A DNA stretch of 64,000 nucleotides from Actinomadura barringtoniae (GCF_017573505.1 NZ_JAGEOJ010000015.1:248001-312000); one strand, 5' to 3'. Shown: positions 16,887-26,061, counted from the stretch's first letter. Made by a program: numbers and translations. Notes: generated by a model from the sequence alone, not told the origin.

Positions 16887-18536
16887 GTGGAAACGAATCA
16901 CAACTTCCTGCAGACGGGGGGTCAACCGGTTTCGGACCGGATGCGGGAGTTGCTCGCCCGTGCGGCGCAGGACCACGTCTATGAACAGCGCTCACAGGGT
17001 CAGGTCCTGGATGAGATACGCCAGCGACTGGAAGGTATGGAGTGGCTGCTGCGGGAGGTCCGGGAGCGGGAGCTCAACGGGCTGACGGGGCAGCTGGACA
17101 GTGTGCGGGGTCAGGTCGACGAGCTGTCGGCCAAGCCGCCGGAATGGGCCGAGGGGCTTGCCGAGCACATCGAGGCGGTGGGCGACCGCATCAAGCCGGT
17201 GGCCGAGCTGCCCGCGCTCTGGGCCGACGTCGGTGTGGTCGCCGAGAACGTCGATGAGGGCCTCTCCCGGCTGCAGGCGGTCCTGGACTCCGCGCAGAAC
17301 ATCACCGACGCCACCCAGCAGGCGTCGCAGCGGATGGAGGAGATGACCAAGCGCCTGGACAAGCTCCAGGGCAGCATGGAAGCCGCCTCCGTGCGCTTCA
17401 ACCGGCTGGACAAGTCCCTCGCCGAACTCGGGCACCGGGCGGAGAAGCTCGAGCATTCGATCAACGGGGTCACCACCCGCGTCGACCAGTCGCTGGGTGA
17501 GATGGCCGAGCGGGTCGACCAGGGTTTGGAGGCCGTGAACGGCAGGGTCGAGGGCGTCGGCGGCCGGCTGGACGGGCTCGACGGGCGTCTGGACGGGCTC
17601 GATGGCCGACTCGAGGGGCTGTCGGGCAAGCTGGACGGGCTGGACGGCAGGTTCGAGGGCGTCGACGACCGCATCGACGGGGTCAACGACCGCATCGGGC
17701 AGCTCCCCGCCACGCTGGAGATCTCCGAGCTGCACCGGCGTCTCACCGAGCTGGCGCAGCGTCCGGTGGTCGACCACAGCGACCGTTTCGACGCGCTGGA
17801 GAAGCACCTCGTCGACGCGGTCGACCCGCTGATCGAGGAGCTGCGGGCCAGGCCGGACCGGGACGAGGTCAAGGCGACCATGTCCCAGATCGCCGAGACG
17901 GCCTACAGCGACGTCGCCAAGCGCATGGACGAGTTCTCCCGCCGGTTCGAGGACGTGCACGAGGACGTCCGCAAGCGGATCGAGGGGATCCACGAGGAGG
18001 TCACCAAGAAGGTCGACGGCGCCCTGGAGGAGTTCACCAACCAGGTGGACATCGTCTCCCGCCGCGTCGAGTCGGTGCACACCGACGTCACCAAGCAGGT
18101 CGAGTCCGTGCACACCGAGGTGTCCCGCCAGGTCACCGGTGTCCACGACGACGTCACCAAGCGGATCGACGGGATCCACGAGAACGTGACCAAGCAGGTC
18201 GACGGCATTCACGAGGACGTGACCAAGCAGGTCGACGGCATTCATGAGGACGTCGCCAAGAAGGTCGGCGGCGCCGCCGAGGAGTTCGCCAAGCGGTTCG
18301 ACGGCGTCACCGACGAGGTGACCCGCCGCGCCGAGGCCGTTCAGCTGGAGGTCGGCAAGCGCTTTGAGAACGTGCAGGACGAGGTCGGCAAGAAGGTCGA
18401 CAGCGTCCATGACGACGTCACCAAGCAGGTGACCGCCGTGCACGAGGACGTTCTGAAGCGGCTCTCCACGCTGGAGGAGACGATGCTGGCGCTCGCCGAG
18501 GCACTGCTGCGTCCGCGCCGCGAAGGCAAGGACTGA
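16887..18536 (+). CDS. long coiled-coil repeat protein of unknown function
   Basis: A 549-residue, highly charged protein almost wholly made of heptad and 11-residue repeats. Around residues 220-270 it carries 7-residue units of the type LDGLDGR; at about 340-535 it carries 11-residue units of the type HEDVTKQVDGI. These resemble apolipoprotein- or LEA-like amphipathic helices. There is no signal peptide or transmembrane segment, so it is cytoplasmic or membrane-surface associated. GTG start with AGGAG six bases upstream. Possible roles include scaffold, polar growth or membrane-binding protein. None is proven. Confidence 0.85.
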   Translation: METNHNFLQTGGQPVSDRMRELLARAAQDHVYEQRSQGQVLDEIRQRLEGMEWLLREVRERELNGLTGQLDSVRGQVDELSAKPPEWAEGLAEHIEAVGDRIKPVAELPALWADVGVVAENVDEGLSRLQAVLDSAQNITDATQQASQRMEEMTKRLDKLQGSMEAASVRFNRLDKSLAELGHRAEKLEHSINGVTTRVDQSLGEMAERVDQGLEAVNGRVEGVGGRLDGLDGRLDGLDGRLEGLSGKLDGLDGRFEGVDDRIDGVNDRIGQLPATLEISELHRRLTELAQRPVVDHSDRFDALEKHLVDAVDPLIEELRARPDRDEVKATMSQIAETAYSDVAKRMDEFSRRFEDVHEDVRKRIEGIHEEVTKKVDGALEEFTNQVDIVSRRVESVHTDVTKQVESVHTEVSRQVTGVHDDVTKRIDGIHENVTKQVDGIHEDVTKQVDGIHEDVAKKVGGAAEEFAKRFDGVTDEVTRRAEAVQLEVGKRFENVQDEVGKKVDSVHDDVTKQVTAVHEDVLKRLSTLEETMLALAEALLRPRREGKD

Positions 18537-18774
18537 GGCCCAGTGGCGGGGCGCTCCCTCCCGGTTCCGGGGGCGCTCCGCCAAGGCCGTCCGGTTTCAC
18601 CCGGCCCGCACGCCGTTCCGCCAAGACCGCGCGATGCTCCGCCAAGGCCGCACCACCTGATCCCCCAGTCACCCCCTTTCCCCCGCCCACATCTTCCGTT
18701 TAGCGCCATGACGTGCGTTTCGTTACGTTCCGGGTTTACAAAATCACTCTCAATACCCATCGGAATCCGTTTTC

Positions 18775-19935
18775 ATGGAAGTCGTGACCAAGAGTCCGGC
18801 ACTCCGCCTACCGAACGGCGCACCGCCCAGCCGCTCGACCCTGCGATGGGTCGAGCAGTGCCTCGGCCAGGGCGCCTCGGTGAAGATGGTCCGCCCCCTG
18901 GCGGGCGGCGTCGCGCACGTCAACCACGCGGTGCTCGCCGAGAGCCGCTCGGGCAGCGCCCACCGGCTCGTCCTGCGCCGCTGGCTGCCCGCCCACCTGA
19001 CCGCGCCCGCCGCCCCGGCCGATCCCGCGCCGAACGTCGCGTCCTCCCCGAACGTCGCGTCGACCACGGACCTGGCAGCAGGCCCGGACCTCGCGTCCAC
19101 CACGGACCTGGCATCGGCCTCAGGCTCCGCGTCGCGCATGCCGGCGTCGCGCGTACCCGCGATCGGCGGGCCGACGCTCAGCGTGAGCCCGGGCTTCAGC
19201 GCGGGCATGATGGCGAGCGGCCGCGGCGGTGCCGAGTTCTCGCCGGAACGTGAGATCGCCGCACTCGCCCTGCTCGCCGGCTGCGAGCTGCCGACCCCCT
19301 CGCTCGTCGCCGCCGACCCCGGCGGCGCCTACGCGGACGCTCCAGCGCTGCTCATCACCCGCCTGATCGGCCATCCGCCGCGGCCCGCACCTGAGGACCT
19401 CCCCGAGTACCTGATCCAGCTCGCCGCCGCGCTGCTGAGCGTGCACGCGCTGAACGGCGCGTCCACGATGCCGCCGTACAACCCGTACAACCGGCTCGGC
19501 GTGCGGCTGCCGCCCAAGCACGCGCTGCGCCCCGAGGTGTGGGAGAGCGCCTTCGACGTCGCCGCGCGGCCCGCGCCCGAGGCGCCGTCGCGCTTCATCC
19601 ACCGCGACTACCACCCCGACAACACGCTCTGGTCGTACGGGCGCCTCACCGGCGTCGTCGACTGGTCGGACGCCTCGTACGGACCCGTCGCGGTCGACAT
19701 CGCGCAGATGCGGCTGAGCCTGGTGCTGCGGTACGGCCAGGCCGCCGCCGACCGCTTCCTGGCCGCGTTCGACCAGGTGTCGGGCGGCTACCGGCACGAC
19801 CCGTTCTGGGACATCCGGGCCGTGCTCGACCTCCTGCCCGAGGACTCCCACCGGGTCCTGGACGAGGCCCAGATCCCGCTCTTCGAAGAGCACCTGGCCA
19901 CCCAGCTCGCCGAGCTCGGAGCGCCCACCCCCTGA
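18775..19935 (+). CDS. aminoglycoside phosphotransferase/kinase-like (APH family) protein
   Basis: A 386-residue protein with the APH kinase fold: a glycine-containing loop near PLAGGVAHVNHAV, the catalytic loop FIHRDYHPDNTLW (Asp as base, Asn as metal ligand) and the metal-binding VVDWSD. The substrate is unknown; the family includes antibiotic, choline and homoserine kinases. An Ala/Ser/Thr-rich insert of about 65 residues (80-145) with internal repeats interrupts the N-lobe and is unusual. The ATG has no clear ribosome binding site. The gene ends five bases before a large palindrome. Confidence 0.8.
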   Translation: MEVVTKSPALRLPNGAPPSRSTLRWVEQCLGQGASVKMVRPLAGGVAHVNHAVLAESRSGSAHRLVLRRWLPAHLTAPAAPADPAPNVASSPNVASTTDLAAGPDLASTTDLASASGSASRMPASRVPAIGGPTLSVSPGFSAGMMASGRGGAEFSPEREIAALALLAGCELPTPSLVAADPGGAYADAPALLITRLIGHPPRPAPEDLPEYLIQLAAALLSVHALNGASTMPPYNPYNRLGVRLPPKHALRPEVWESAFDVAARPAPEAPSRFIHRDYHPDNTLWSYGRLTGVVDWSDASYGPVAVDIAQMRLSLVLRYGQAAADRFLAAFDQVSGGYRHDPFWDIRAVLDLLPEDSHRVLDEAQIPLFEEHLATQLAELGAPTP

Positions 19936-19940
19936 AACCT

Positions 19941-20003
19941 CGCCGATCTTGCTCTCAGCGCCCTTCCACGCGCGAATGAAGGGCGCTGAGAGCAAGATCG
20001 GCG
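19941..20003. repeat. 63-bp palindromic element, copy 1
   Basis: Perfect 25-bp inverted repeat: arms 19941-19965 and 19979-20003 with a 13-nt loop. The arm begins CGCCGATCTTGCTCTCA. It lies between the convergent phosphotransferase and tsaD genes, three bases before the tsaD stop. A second copy is at 57946-58008. It can act as a bidirectional terminator, and the sequence conservation suggests a dispersed element. Confidence 0.9.
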
Positions 20004-20005
20004 TA

Positions 20006-21043
20006 TTAGAGGCGAATGGTCTCGATGGGGAGGCTGGAGTCGGCGGGGAGGTCGAGCTCGGAGGGGGCCAGGCCGGAGGCGACCAGCTCGGAGCCGAGGG
20101 CCGCGACCATCGCGCCGTTGTCGGTGCACAGCTTCGGCCTCGGCACGCGCACCCGTACGCCCACCGCCTCGCAGCGTTCCTTGGCGAGCGCGCGCAGGCG
20201 GGAGTTGGCCGCGACACCGCCGCCGATCAGCAGGTCGGTGACCTCGTTGTCCTTGCAGACCTTGAGCGCCTTGTGGGTCAGCACGTCCACCACGGCCTCC
20301 TGGAAGGACGCGGCGACGTCGGCCACCGGCACGGGCTCCCCGGCGCGTTCCCTGGCCTCGACCCAGCGGGCGACCGCGGTCTTGAGGCCGGAGAACGAGA
20401 AGTCGTAGGTGCCGTCGGCGTACTTGCCGCGCGGGAACGCGATCGCCGCCGGGTCGCCCTCACGGGCCATCCGGTCGATCACCGGCCCGCCCGGGAAGCC
20501 GAGGTCGAGCACGCGGGCGACCTTGTCGAACGCCTCGCCCGCCGCGTCGTCCACGGTGGAGCCCAGCGCCCGTACATCGGAGGCCACGTCCGGCACCAGC
20601 AGCAGCGAAGAGTGCCCGCCCGACACCAGCATGGCCACGCAGGGCTTGGGCAGCGGGCCGTGTTCGAGCTGGTCGACGGCCACATGGGCGGCGAGGTGGT
20701 TGACCCCGTACAGCGGCTTGCCGAGCGAGAGCGCGTACGCCTTGGCCGCCGCCACCCCGACCATCAGCGCGCCCGGCAGGCCGGGGCCGGCGGTCACGGC
20801 GAACGCGTCGATGTCCTCGAACGCCACGCCCGCATCGGCCAGCGCCCGTTCGACCGTCGGCGTCATCGCCTCCAGGTGCGCGCGCGAGGCCACCTCGGGC
20901 ACCACGCCGCCGAACCGCGCGTGCTGGTCGACGCTGGAGGCGATCGCGTCGGCCAGCAGCGTGTGGCCGCGCACGATCCCGACGCCGGTCTCGTCGCAGG
21001 AGGTCTCGATCCCCAGGACCAGGGGCTCGGAGTCTCTGATCAT
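20006..21043 (-). CDS. tsaD: tRNA N6-adenosine threonylcarbamoyltransferase
   Basis: A 345-residue Kae1/TsaD enzyme transferring the threonylcarbamoyl group to A37 of ANN-decoding tRNAs. The metal-binding HLAAH motif is at residues 116-120, with LGIETSCDETG at the start and AGPGLPGAL and LLIGGGVAANSRLR in the ASKHA fold. It works with TsaB and TsaE, both encoded nearby. Its ATG overlaps the rimI stop by four bases (ATGA), so rimI and tsaD are translationally coupled. Order tsaB-rimI-tsaD on the minus strand. Confidence 0.97.
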   Translation of the reverse strand: MIRDSEPLVLGIETSCDETGVGIVRGHTLLADAIASSVDQHARFGGVVPEVASRAHLEAMTPTVERALADAGVAFEDIDAFAVTAGPGLPGALMVGVAAAKAYALSLGKPLYGVNHLAAHVAVDQLEHGPLPKPCVAMLVSGGHSSLLLVPDVASDVRALGSTVDDAAGEAFDKVARVLDLGFPGGPVIDRMAREGDPAAIAFPRGKYADGTYDFSFSGLKTAVARWVEARERAGEPVPVADVAASFQEAVVDVLTHKALKVCKDNEVTDLLIGGGVAANSRLRALAKERCEAVGVRVRVPRPKLCTDNGAMVAALGSELVASGLAPSELDLPADSSLPIETIRL

Positions 21044-21597
21044 GATTGCTCCCTGGTGAAGCCGACGGGCGCGCGGCGCGGCGCACGCTCAGTGTTTCCC
21101 GAGGGGGGACGACCCCCCGCGCCCCCCGAAGCGGCTCCGCCGCCCAGGTTGCGGCGCATCACGATCGCGTCCACCCCGGACGGCTGGTAGTAACGCTTGC
21201 GCAGCCCCACGCGGTCGAACCCGAACCGCTCGTACAGCCGGCGCGCGCGGTCGTTGTCGGCGCGCACCTCCAGGAACACCGCCTCGCTCCCCCGCCGCAC
21301 CGCCTCGTCGAGCAACTCGGTCAGCAGCGCCGCGCCCACGCCACCGCCCTGATGGCCGGGCAGCACGCCGATCGTCTGAACGTCGGCCTGCCCGCCCGCG
21401 GCCGCCAGCCCGGCATAGCCGATGATCTCGCCCTCGGCGGTCTCGGCGACCACGTAGTGCCGGGTGCGCGGCTGGTCGTCGAGCTCGCCGCGGAGCATCT
21501 GCTCGCTCCACGCGTCCTCGGGGAACAGCTCGTGCTCCAGCCGCATCACGGCGGGTAGATCGTCGTACGTCATGGCCCGCAGGGTCGTCTCGCTCAT
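21040..21597 (-). CDS. rimI: ribosomal protein bS18-alanine N-acetyltransferase
   Basis: A 185-residue GNAT acetyltransferase. The acetyl-CoA-binding motif appears as TIGVLPGHQGGGVGAALL and the C-terminal RLYERFGFDRVGLRKRYY is typical of RimI. It acetylates the N-terminal alanine of S18. A Gly/Arg-rich tail of about 35 residues after MRRNL is longer than usual. Start ATG at 21597 overlaps the tsaB stop by four bases. It sits between tsaB and tsaD as in many actinobacteria. Confidence 0.93.
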   Translation of the reverse strand: MSETTLRAMTYDDLPAVMRLEHELFPEDAWSEQMLRGELDDQPRTRHYVVAETAEGEIIGYAGLAAAGGQADVQTIGVLPGHQGGGVGAALLTELLDEAVRRGSEAVFLEVRADNDRARRLYERFGFDRVGLRKRYYQPSGVDAIVMRRNLGGGAASGGAGGRPPSGNTERAPRRAPVGFTREQS

Positions 21598-22280
21598 GCG
21601 GGCGTGACCTTCTTGCGGGGACCGGGCTCCTTGGCGTCCGGGCGGCGCAGGTAGAGCGGCTCGGGCGGCAGCATCGTGGTGCGGACGGCGCCCGACAGGC
21701 GCGCCACGGCGAGCTCGGCCAGCGCGGTCGCGGACGGCAGCAGCGGCGCAGGGTCCTGGCCCCGCGTACCGAGAACGTCGGCGTAGAGCTCCGCGCCCTC
21801 GCCGATCACCGGCAGGTCGTCCGGCGCGTCCTCCCGTACGTCGGCGGCGGGGCCGACGGCCGGATCGGTGGCGCGCACGCCCTTGGAGTCGTAGCGGGCC
21901 CAGTAGACCTCCTTGCGGCGGGCGTCGGTCGCCACGGCGAACGGCGTCTCCCGGCCGGAGGCCCAGGCGATGATGTCCAGCGTGCACACGCCGTGCACCG
22001 GGATCTTCAGGGCCTCGCCCATCGCGCGGGCGGTCACCAGGCCGACGCGCAGCCCGGTGTACGGGCCGGGCCCCACCCCGACGACGATCGCGCTGAGATC
22101 ACCCGGCGCCGCCCCCGCCTCGGCCATGACCTGGGCGATGGAGGGGGTGAGCAGCTCGGTGTGCCTGCGCCTGTCGACCGCCTCGGCGGCGCCGCGGCGC
22201 CCGACCCCCTCTCCGGGGGACCATTCATAGAGCGCGACGGTGACCGCGGCGGTTGCGGTGTCGAAAGCCAAGACCAGCAC
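21594..22280 (-). CDS. tsaB: tRNA threonylcarbamoyladenosine biosynthesis protein
   Basis: A 228-residue ASKHA-fold partner of TsaD, needed for t6A37 formation. It shows LVLAFDTATAAVTVALYE at the N-terminus, RRHTELLTPSI and the signature GPGPYTGLRVGL. It starts with GTG and is the first gene of the tsaB-rimI-tsaD operon, all joined by ATGA overlaps. The C-terminal third, with AELAVARLSG, is typically variable. Confidence 0.95.
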   Translation of the reverse strand: MLVLAFDTATAAVTVALYEWSPGEGVGRRGAAEAVDRRRHTELLTPSIAQVMAEAGAAPGDLSAIVVGVGPGPYTGLRVGLVTARAMGEALKIPVHGVCTLDIIAWASGRETPFAVATDARRKEVYWARYDSKGVRATDPAVGPAADVREDAPDDLPVIGEGAELYADVLGTRGQDPAPLLPSATALAELAVARLSGAVRTTMLPPEPLYLRRPDAKEPGPRKKVTPA

Positions 22281-22344
22281 GAATTCAAAGCGTAGTGCAG
22301 CTCACGCGTACCGCGACCCGTACCGCGCAGGAGGTGGGGACCTG

Positions 22345-23187
22345 TCAGGAGGAGCTGAGGCCCGTGACCGCGCTCTTGGCCGTGTCGATCGCGCCCTTGA
22401 TCGCGTTGCCCGCGTCCAGCGGCTCGCCGTGGTTGGCGCCCGAGTAGTGGATGGTCACCAGGACGTTCACCACGCGCACGTTGGCGATCGCCTCGCCCGA
22501 GCCCTGGCCCTTGTCCACGCTGTAGACGACGTAGCCCTCGTCGCCGACGTCGCTGAGCCGCTGCTTCTCGGTCAGCTCCTGGCCGCCCAGCAGGGACTTG
22601 CCCGACTCGTCGGCCTTCTGCTCACCCGAGAACGCGACCTTGGCGGCGGCGGTGGCGCTCTGTTCCTGGGCCCCGCTGATCGCGCGCAGCTCGACGGTCA
22701 GCTGCCGCTTGTTGCTGCCGGTGTACGCGCCCCAGACGCACTGGTTCTGGGTGTCGCTGTTCTGGTAGTTGTCGGCCTGAGTGCGGTCGGCGTTCGGGGC
22801 GAGCTTGCCGGCCAGGTCGTCGCCGACCAGCTGGCAGGCGTCCGGGACGACCGAACGCTCCCCGTTCGACATCGGCGTGCTGTCGGCGGCGCCGCTGCTG
22901 CTGACCGTGCCGCCCGAGGACCGCTCGCCGGCGTTCAGCCCGGTCATGATGGCGAACGCGGCGAGCACGCAGGCCCCGGCCCCGGCCACCACGCCCGCGA
23001 ACACGAAGATCCAGCGCCTGCCGGAGCGGCGCTCCTCGCGGACGACCCTGTGGCTGCCGCTGCCCGTCCGCCGCGGGTCCTCGACGTACCGGTACCCGCC
23101 GCTGTTGCCCGCGCGGTAGCCCCCGGATCCCGCCGGATAGCTCCCGCTGTCAGAGCGGTGACTCCCGCTGCGATGGCTGCCACTCAC
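22345..23187 (-). CDS. membrane-anchored protein, DUF3558-like
   Basis: A 280-residue protein. The N-terminal 55 residues are Ser/Gly/His/Arg-rich with tandem SGSHRS units; one transmembrane helix follows at about 58-82; the rest is extracytoplasmic. The outer domain has CQLVGDDLAGKL and QCVWGAYTG, a pair of cysteines spaced as in DUF3558 lipoprotein-like domains, so the fold assignment is tentative. No catalytic motif seen. It separates tsaB from tsaE, 65 bp upstream of tsaB, and may belong to the same transcript. Confidence 0.7.
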   Translation of the reverse strand: MSGSHRSGSHRSDSGSYPAGSGGYRAGNSGGYRYVEDPRRTGSGSHRVVREERRSGRRWIFVFAGVVAGAGACVLAAFAIMTGLNAGERSSGGTVSSSGAADSTPMSNGERSVVPDACQLVGDDLAGKLAPNADRTQADNYQNSDTQNQCVWGAYTGSNKRQLTVELRAISGAQEQSATAAAKVAFSGEQKADESGKSLLGGQELTEKQRLSDVGDEGYVVYSVDKGQGSGEAIANVRVVNVLVTIHYSGANHGEPLDAGNAIKGAIDTAKSAVTGLSSS

Positions 23188-23315
23188 CAGAACTCAACTC
23201 CCGTGGGGGAAAACCTGACATGTCACGCAGGTGAGGTTCGTTCCGGCAAAGAGTACGTCATGCCACCGCAAAGTGGTCGGATCACACTTACAGAAAAAAC
23301 GGTTGATGTTTCCTG

Positions 23316-23786
23316 TCAGGCCAGGTCGTCGAGCATGCCGGCCCAGCGATGGCCGATTCCGGCGATCTTTACCGACCGTTTCTCGGAGCCGTCCTCGGCC
23401 TCCCGAGAAATGATCACTTCTAGTCGATCTTCGGTCAGGCCCTCGGCAAGACCCTCGCCCCATTCGACGATCGTGACCGATTCCCCGACCGAGGCGTCCA
23501 GGTCCAGATCGTCCAGCTCGGCGAACCCGCCCAGGCGGTAGGCGTCCACGTGCACCAGCGGCGGCCCGCCGCACAGCGACGGGTGCACCCGCGCGATGAC
23601 GAAGGTCGGCGAGGTGATCGGCCCGCGCACCTTCAGCCCCTCGCCGATGCCCTGCGTGAGGGTGGTCTTGCCCGCGCCCAGGTCCCCGGTCAGCACCAGC
23701 AGGTCCCCCGCGCGCAGCAGCCCGGCCAGCCGCAGGCCCAGGTCCCGCATGTCCTCCGCCGCCGGCACCGAGATCGCCACGCTCAC
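23316..23786 (-). CDS. tsaE: tRNA threonylcarbamoyladenosine biosynthesis ATPase
   Basis: A 156-residue P-loop ATPase that drives the TsaB-TsaD cycle. Walker A is GDLGAGKTTL, followed by GPITSPTFVI, HVDAYRL and the VEWGEGL motif, in the family order. The GTG at 23786 was chosen because GGAGG lies seven bases upstream; an in-frame GTG 18 bases earlier lacks one. It lies downstream of the hydrolase and alr genes, as in many actinobacteria. Confidence 0.94.
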   Translation of the reverse strand: MSVAISVPAAEDMRDLGLRLAGLLRAGDLLVLTGDLGAGKTTLTQGIGEGLKVRGPITSPTFVIARVHPSLCGGPPLVHVDAYRLGGFAELDDLDLDASVGESVTIVEWGEGLAEGLTEDRLEVIISREAEDGSEKRSVKIAGIGHRWAGMLDDLA

Positions 23787-23823
23787 GCTCCGCCCTCCAA
23801 CCACTTCACCACTACTCCACCCA

Positions 23824-24924
23824 TCATGCGGTGCGTTCTTCCAGGCGGGGGCGGATGCGCTCGACGAGGCGACGCAGGCCGCCGGTGACCATGCCCGGGT
23901 ATTCGAGGGGCAGGACGTGCCCGGCGTCGTCGACCTCGACCAGCTCGGCGTCCGGGACGGACTCGGCGATGAGGCGGCCGTGCGCGGCCGGGGTGAGGCG
24001 GTCCTCGCCGCCGGCCAGGACCAGCACGGGGACCTTGCCGATCACCTTGAGCGCGCCCGCCTTGTCGTGCGCCATCAAGGCCGGGTAGAACTCCGCGATC
24101 ACATCGATCGGGGTCGCTCTGATCATCTGCTCGAGGAAGTCCACGACCGTCGGGCTGACGTACTTGTCGGCGAACGCCATCCGGCGGGTGACGAAGAACG
24201 CGATGTCGGCGCCGAGCCCGCGTGCGCGGTCGACCAGGACGGCCTGGCGGCCGAGGCCGCGCAGCGCGCCGGGCGCGAGCGGCCTGACCAGCTTGGCCAC
24301 GACCAGGGGCAGCCCCATCGAGACCTCGGCCAGCGAGCCGCCGGAGGTGTTGATCAGCGCGACCGCCTTGACCTGGTCCTCGAAGACCTCGGGGTGGCTC
24401 TCGGCCAGCGCCATGATCGACATGCCGCCCATGGAGTGCCCGACCAGCACGACCGCGTCGCCGGGCCGGGTCGTGGCGCGCAGCACCGCGTACAGGTCCT
24501 CGCCGGTCTGGTCGATCGTCGCGTGCGTCGGCTTGCTGCGGCCCGAACGGCCATGGCTGCGCTGGTCCCAGAAGACCATCCGCGGCCGGGACGCCGGGCT
24601 CGCGTCGGCCCGTACGTCGGCGAGATCGCGGCGCTGGTAGTGCCAGGAGTCCTGGTTCAGCGTGTAGCCGTGGCAGAACACCAGCGTCAGCGGCGCGTCG
24701 TCCGGCCCGTCGATCTCCACGTGCAGCGGCAGCCCGTCGTCCGCCAGCACGGTGAGCTCGCGGCCGCGCAGTTCCCCGAACGGCTCGCCCGCGTCGGGGT
24801 CGGGGCGCAGCCGTACCCGCCCGACGGCCAGGTGCCGCAGCCCGACGGCGGCACCGATGCCCGCCGCGCCGACGCCCGCCACCGCGCCCGCGATGCCGAA
24901 CCTGCGCTTGTTCTTACTGTCCAT
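23824..24924 (-). CDS. alpha/beta-hydrolase
   Basis: A 366-residue hydrolase with an N-terminal hydrophobic stretch (residues 10-32) that could anchor it in the membrane. The nucleophile elbow is GHSMGG, the oxyanion region is FCHGYTLNQDSW, and the acid and His residues are in GGEDRLTP and DAGHVLP. The substrate is unknown; esterase or lipase activity is likely. It lies between alr and tsaE, 9 bp downstream of alr, and is probably co-transcribed. This order recurs in other actinobacteria. Confidence 0.88.
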   Translation of the reverse strand: MDSKNKRRFGIAGAVAGVGAAGIGAAVGLRHLAVGRVRLRPDPDAGEPFGELRGRELTVLADDGLPLHVEIDGPDDAPLTLVFCHGYTLNQDSWHYQRRDLADVRADASPASRPRMVFWDQRSHGRSGRSKPTHATIDQTGEDLYAVLRATTRPGDAVVLVGHSMGGMSIMALAESHPEVFEDQVKAVALINTSGGSLAEVSMGLPLVVAKLVRPLAPGALRGLGRQAVLVDRARGLGADIAFFVTRRMAFADKYVSPTVVDFLEQMIRATPIDVIAEFYPALMAHDKAGALKVIGKVPVLVLAGGEDRLTPAAHGRLIAESVPDAELVEVDDAGHVLPLEYPGMVTGGLRRLVERIRPRLEERTA

Positions 24925-24933
24925 GGTCGCCCC

Positions 24934-26061
24934 CTACGACGGACCGCCTGCGTACATTCGCGGAACCCGGGATCCGATCCGGGTGACGATCTCATACGAG
25001 ATCGTGCCGAGCGCGTCCGCCCACTCCTGAGCGGTCGGCTCGCCGCGGTCTCCCGGGCCGAACAGCACGATCTCGTCCCCCTCGGACAGGCTGTCGTCGC
25101 CCAGGTCGATCACGAACTGGTCCATGCACACCCGCCCGGCGATCCGGCGGCGTCGCCCGCCCGCCAGCACCTCCAGCAGGTTGGATCCGTGCCGCGGCAC
25201 CCCGTCCCCGTAACCCGCCGGGACCAGCGCGAGCGTGGTCTCGCGTTCGGTGACGTAGGTGTGGCCGTACGAGACGCCGCTGCCCGCCGGGACCCGCTTG
25301 ACCATCGCGGCGTCGGCGGTGAGCGTCATCGCGGGCCGGAGCCCGAACGTGCCGAGCTGCGGCATCGGCGTGAGGCCGTACATCGCGATGCCCGGCCGTA
25401 CGAGATCGAACCTGGCCTCGGGCAGCGTGAGGATCGCGGCCGAGTTGGACAGGTGCCGCACCTCGGGCCGCACCCCGGCGCCCTCGGCCAGCGCCACGAA
25501 GTCGTTGAACGCCGAGAGCTGGCCCGCGATCGACGGGTGGCCCGGCTCGTCGGCGCACGCGAAGTGCGAGTAGAGCCCCACGACGTTCAGGTGCCCGGCG
25601 GTCTCGGCCTTGCGCGCCGCGTCCACCAGCGGCTGCCACTCGTCCGGCGCCGCGCCGCCCCGCGACATCCCGGTGTCGGCCTTGAGGTGAAGCCTGGCCG
25701 GGCGTCCGGCCCGTTCCGCCGCGGCGGCGATCTCCTCGACCATCCGGGGCGTGCCCGCGGTCAGGTCGATCCCCAGCGTGACGGCCTGGTCGTACGGCTC
25801 GCCCGGCACGCTCACGCACACCAGCAAGGGCACGCCGACGACCCCGGCGCGCCGCAGTTCCACGGCCTCGGCGAGCTTGGCCACGCCGAGCCAGGTCGCC
25901 CCGCCCGCGATCGCGGCACGGGCGGCCGGGACCAGGCCGTGCCCATAGGCCTCGGCCTTCACCATGGCCATGACCTCGGTGCCACCGGCCCGCTCCCGCA
26001 GCAGCGAGACGTTGTGGCTGATGGCGTCGAGGTCGATCCGTGCCAGTGCTGGACTTCTCAT
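24934..26061 (-). CDS. alr: alanine racemase
   Basis: A 375-residue PLP enzyme converting L-alanine to D-alanine for peptidoglycan. The PLP-binding lysine is Lys35 in VKAEAYGHG (the usual Asp after Ala is Glu here); SYGHTYV provides the catalytic tyrosine, and the CMDQFVIDLGD segment near the end is typical. ATG at 26061 gives the expected length. It is followed by the hydrolase gene after 9 bp. A 207-bp gap with no evident gene lies upstream. Confidence 0.95.
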   Translation of the reverse strand: MRSPALARIDLDAISHNVSLLRERAGGTEVMAMVKAEAYGHGLVPAARAAIAGGATWLGVAKLAEAVELRRAGVVGVPLLVCVSVPGEPYDQAVTLGIDLTAGTPRMVEEIAAAAERAGRPARLHLKADTGMSRGGAAPDEWQPLVDAARKAETAGHLNVVGLYSHFACADEPGHPSIAGQLSAFNDFVALAEGAGVRPEVRHLSNSAAILTLPEARFDLVRPGIAMYGLTPMPQLGTFGLRPAMTLTADAAMVKRVPAGSGVSYGHTYVTERETTLALVPAGYGDGVPRHGSNLLEVLAGGRRRRIAGRVCMDQFVIDLGDDSLSEGDEIVLFGPGDRGEPTAQEWADALGTISYEIVTRIGSRVPRMYAGGPS

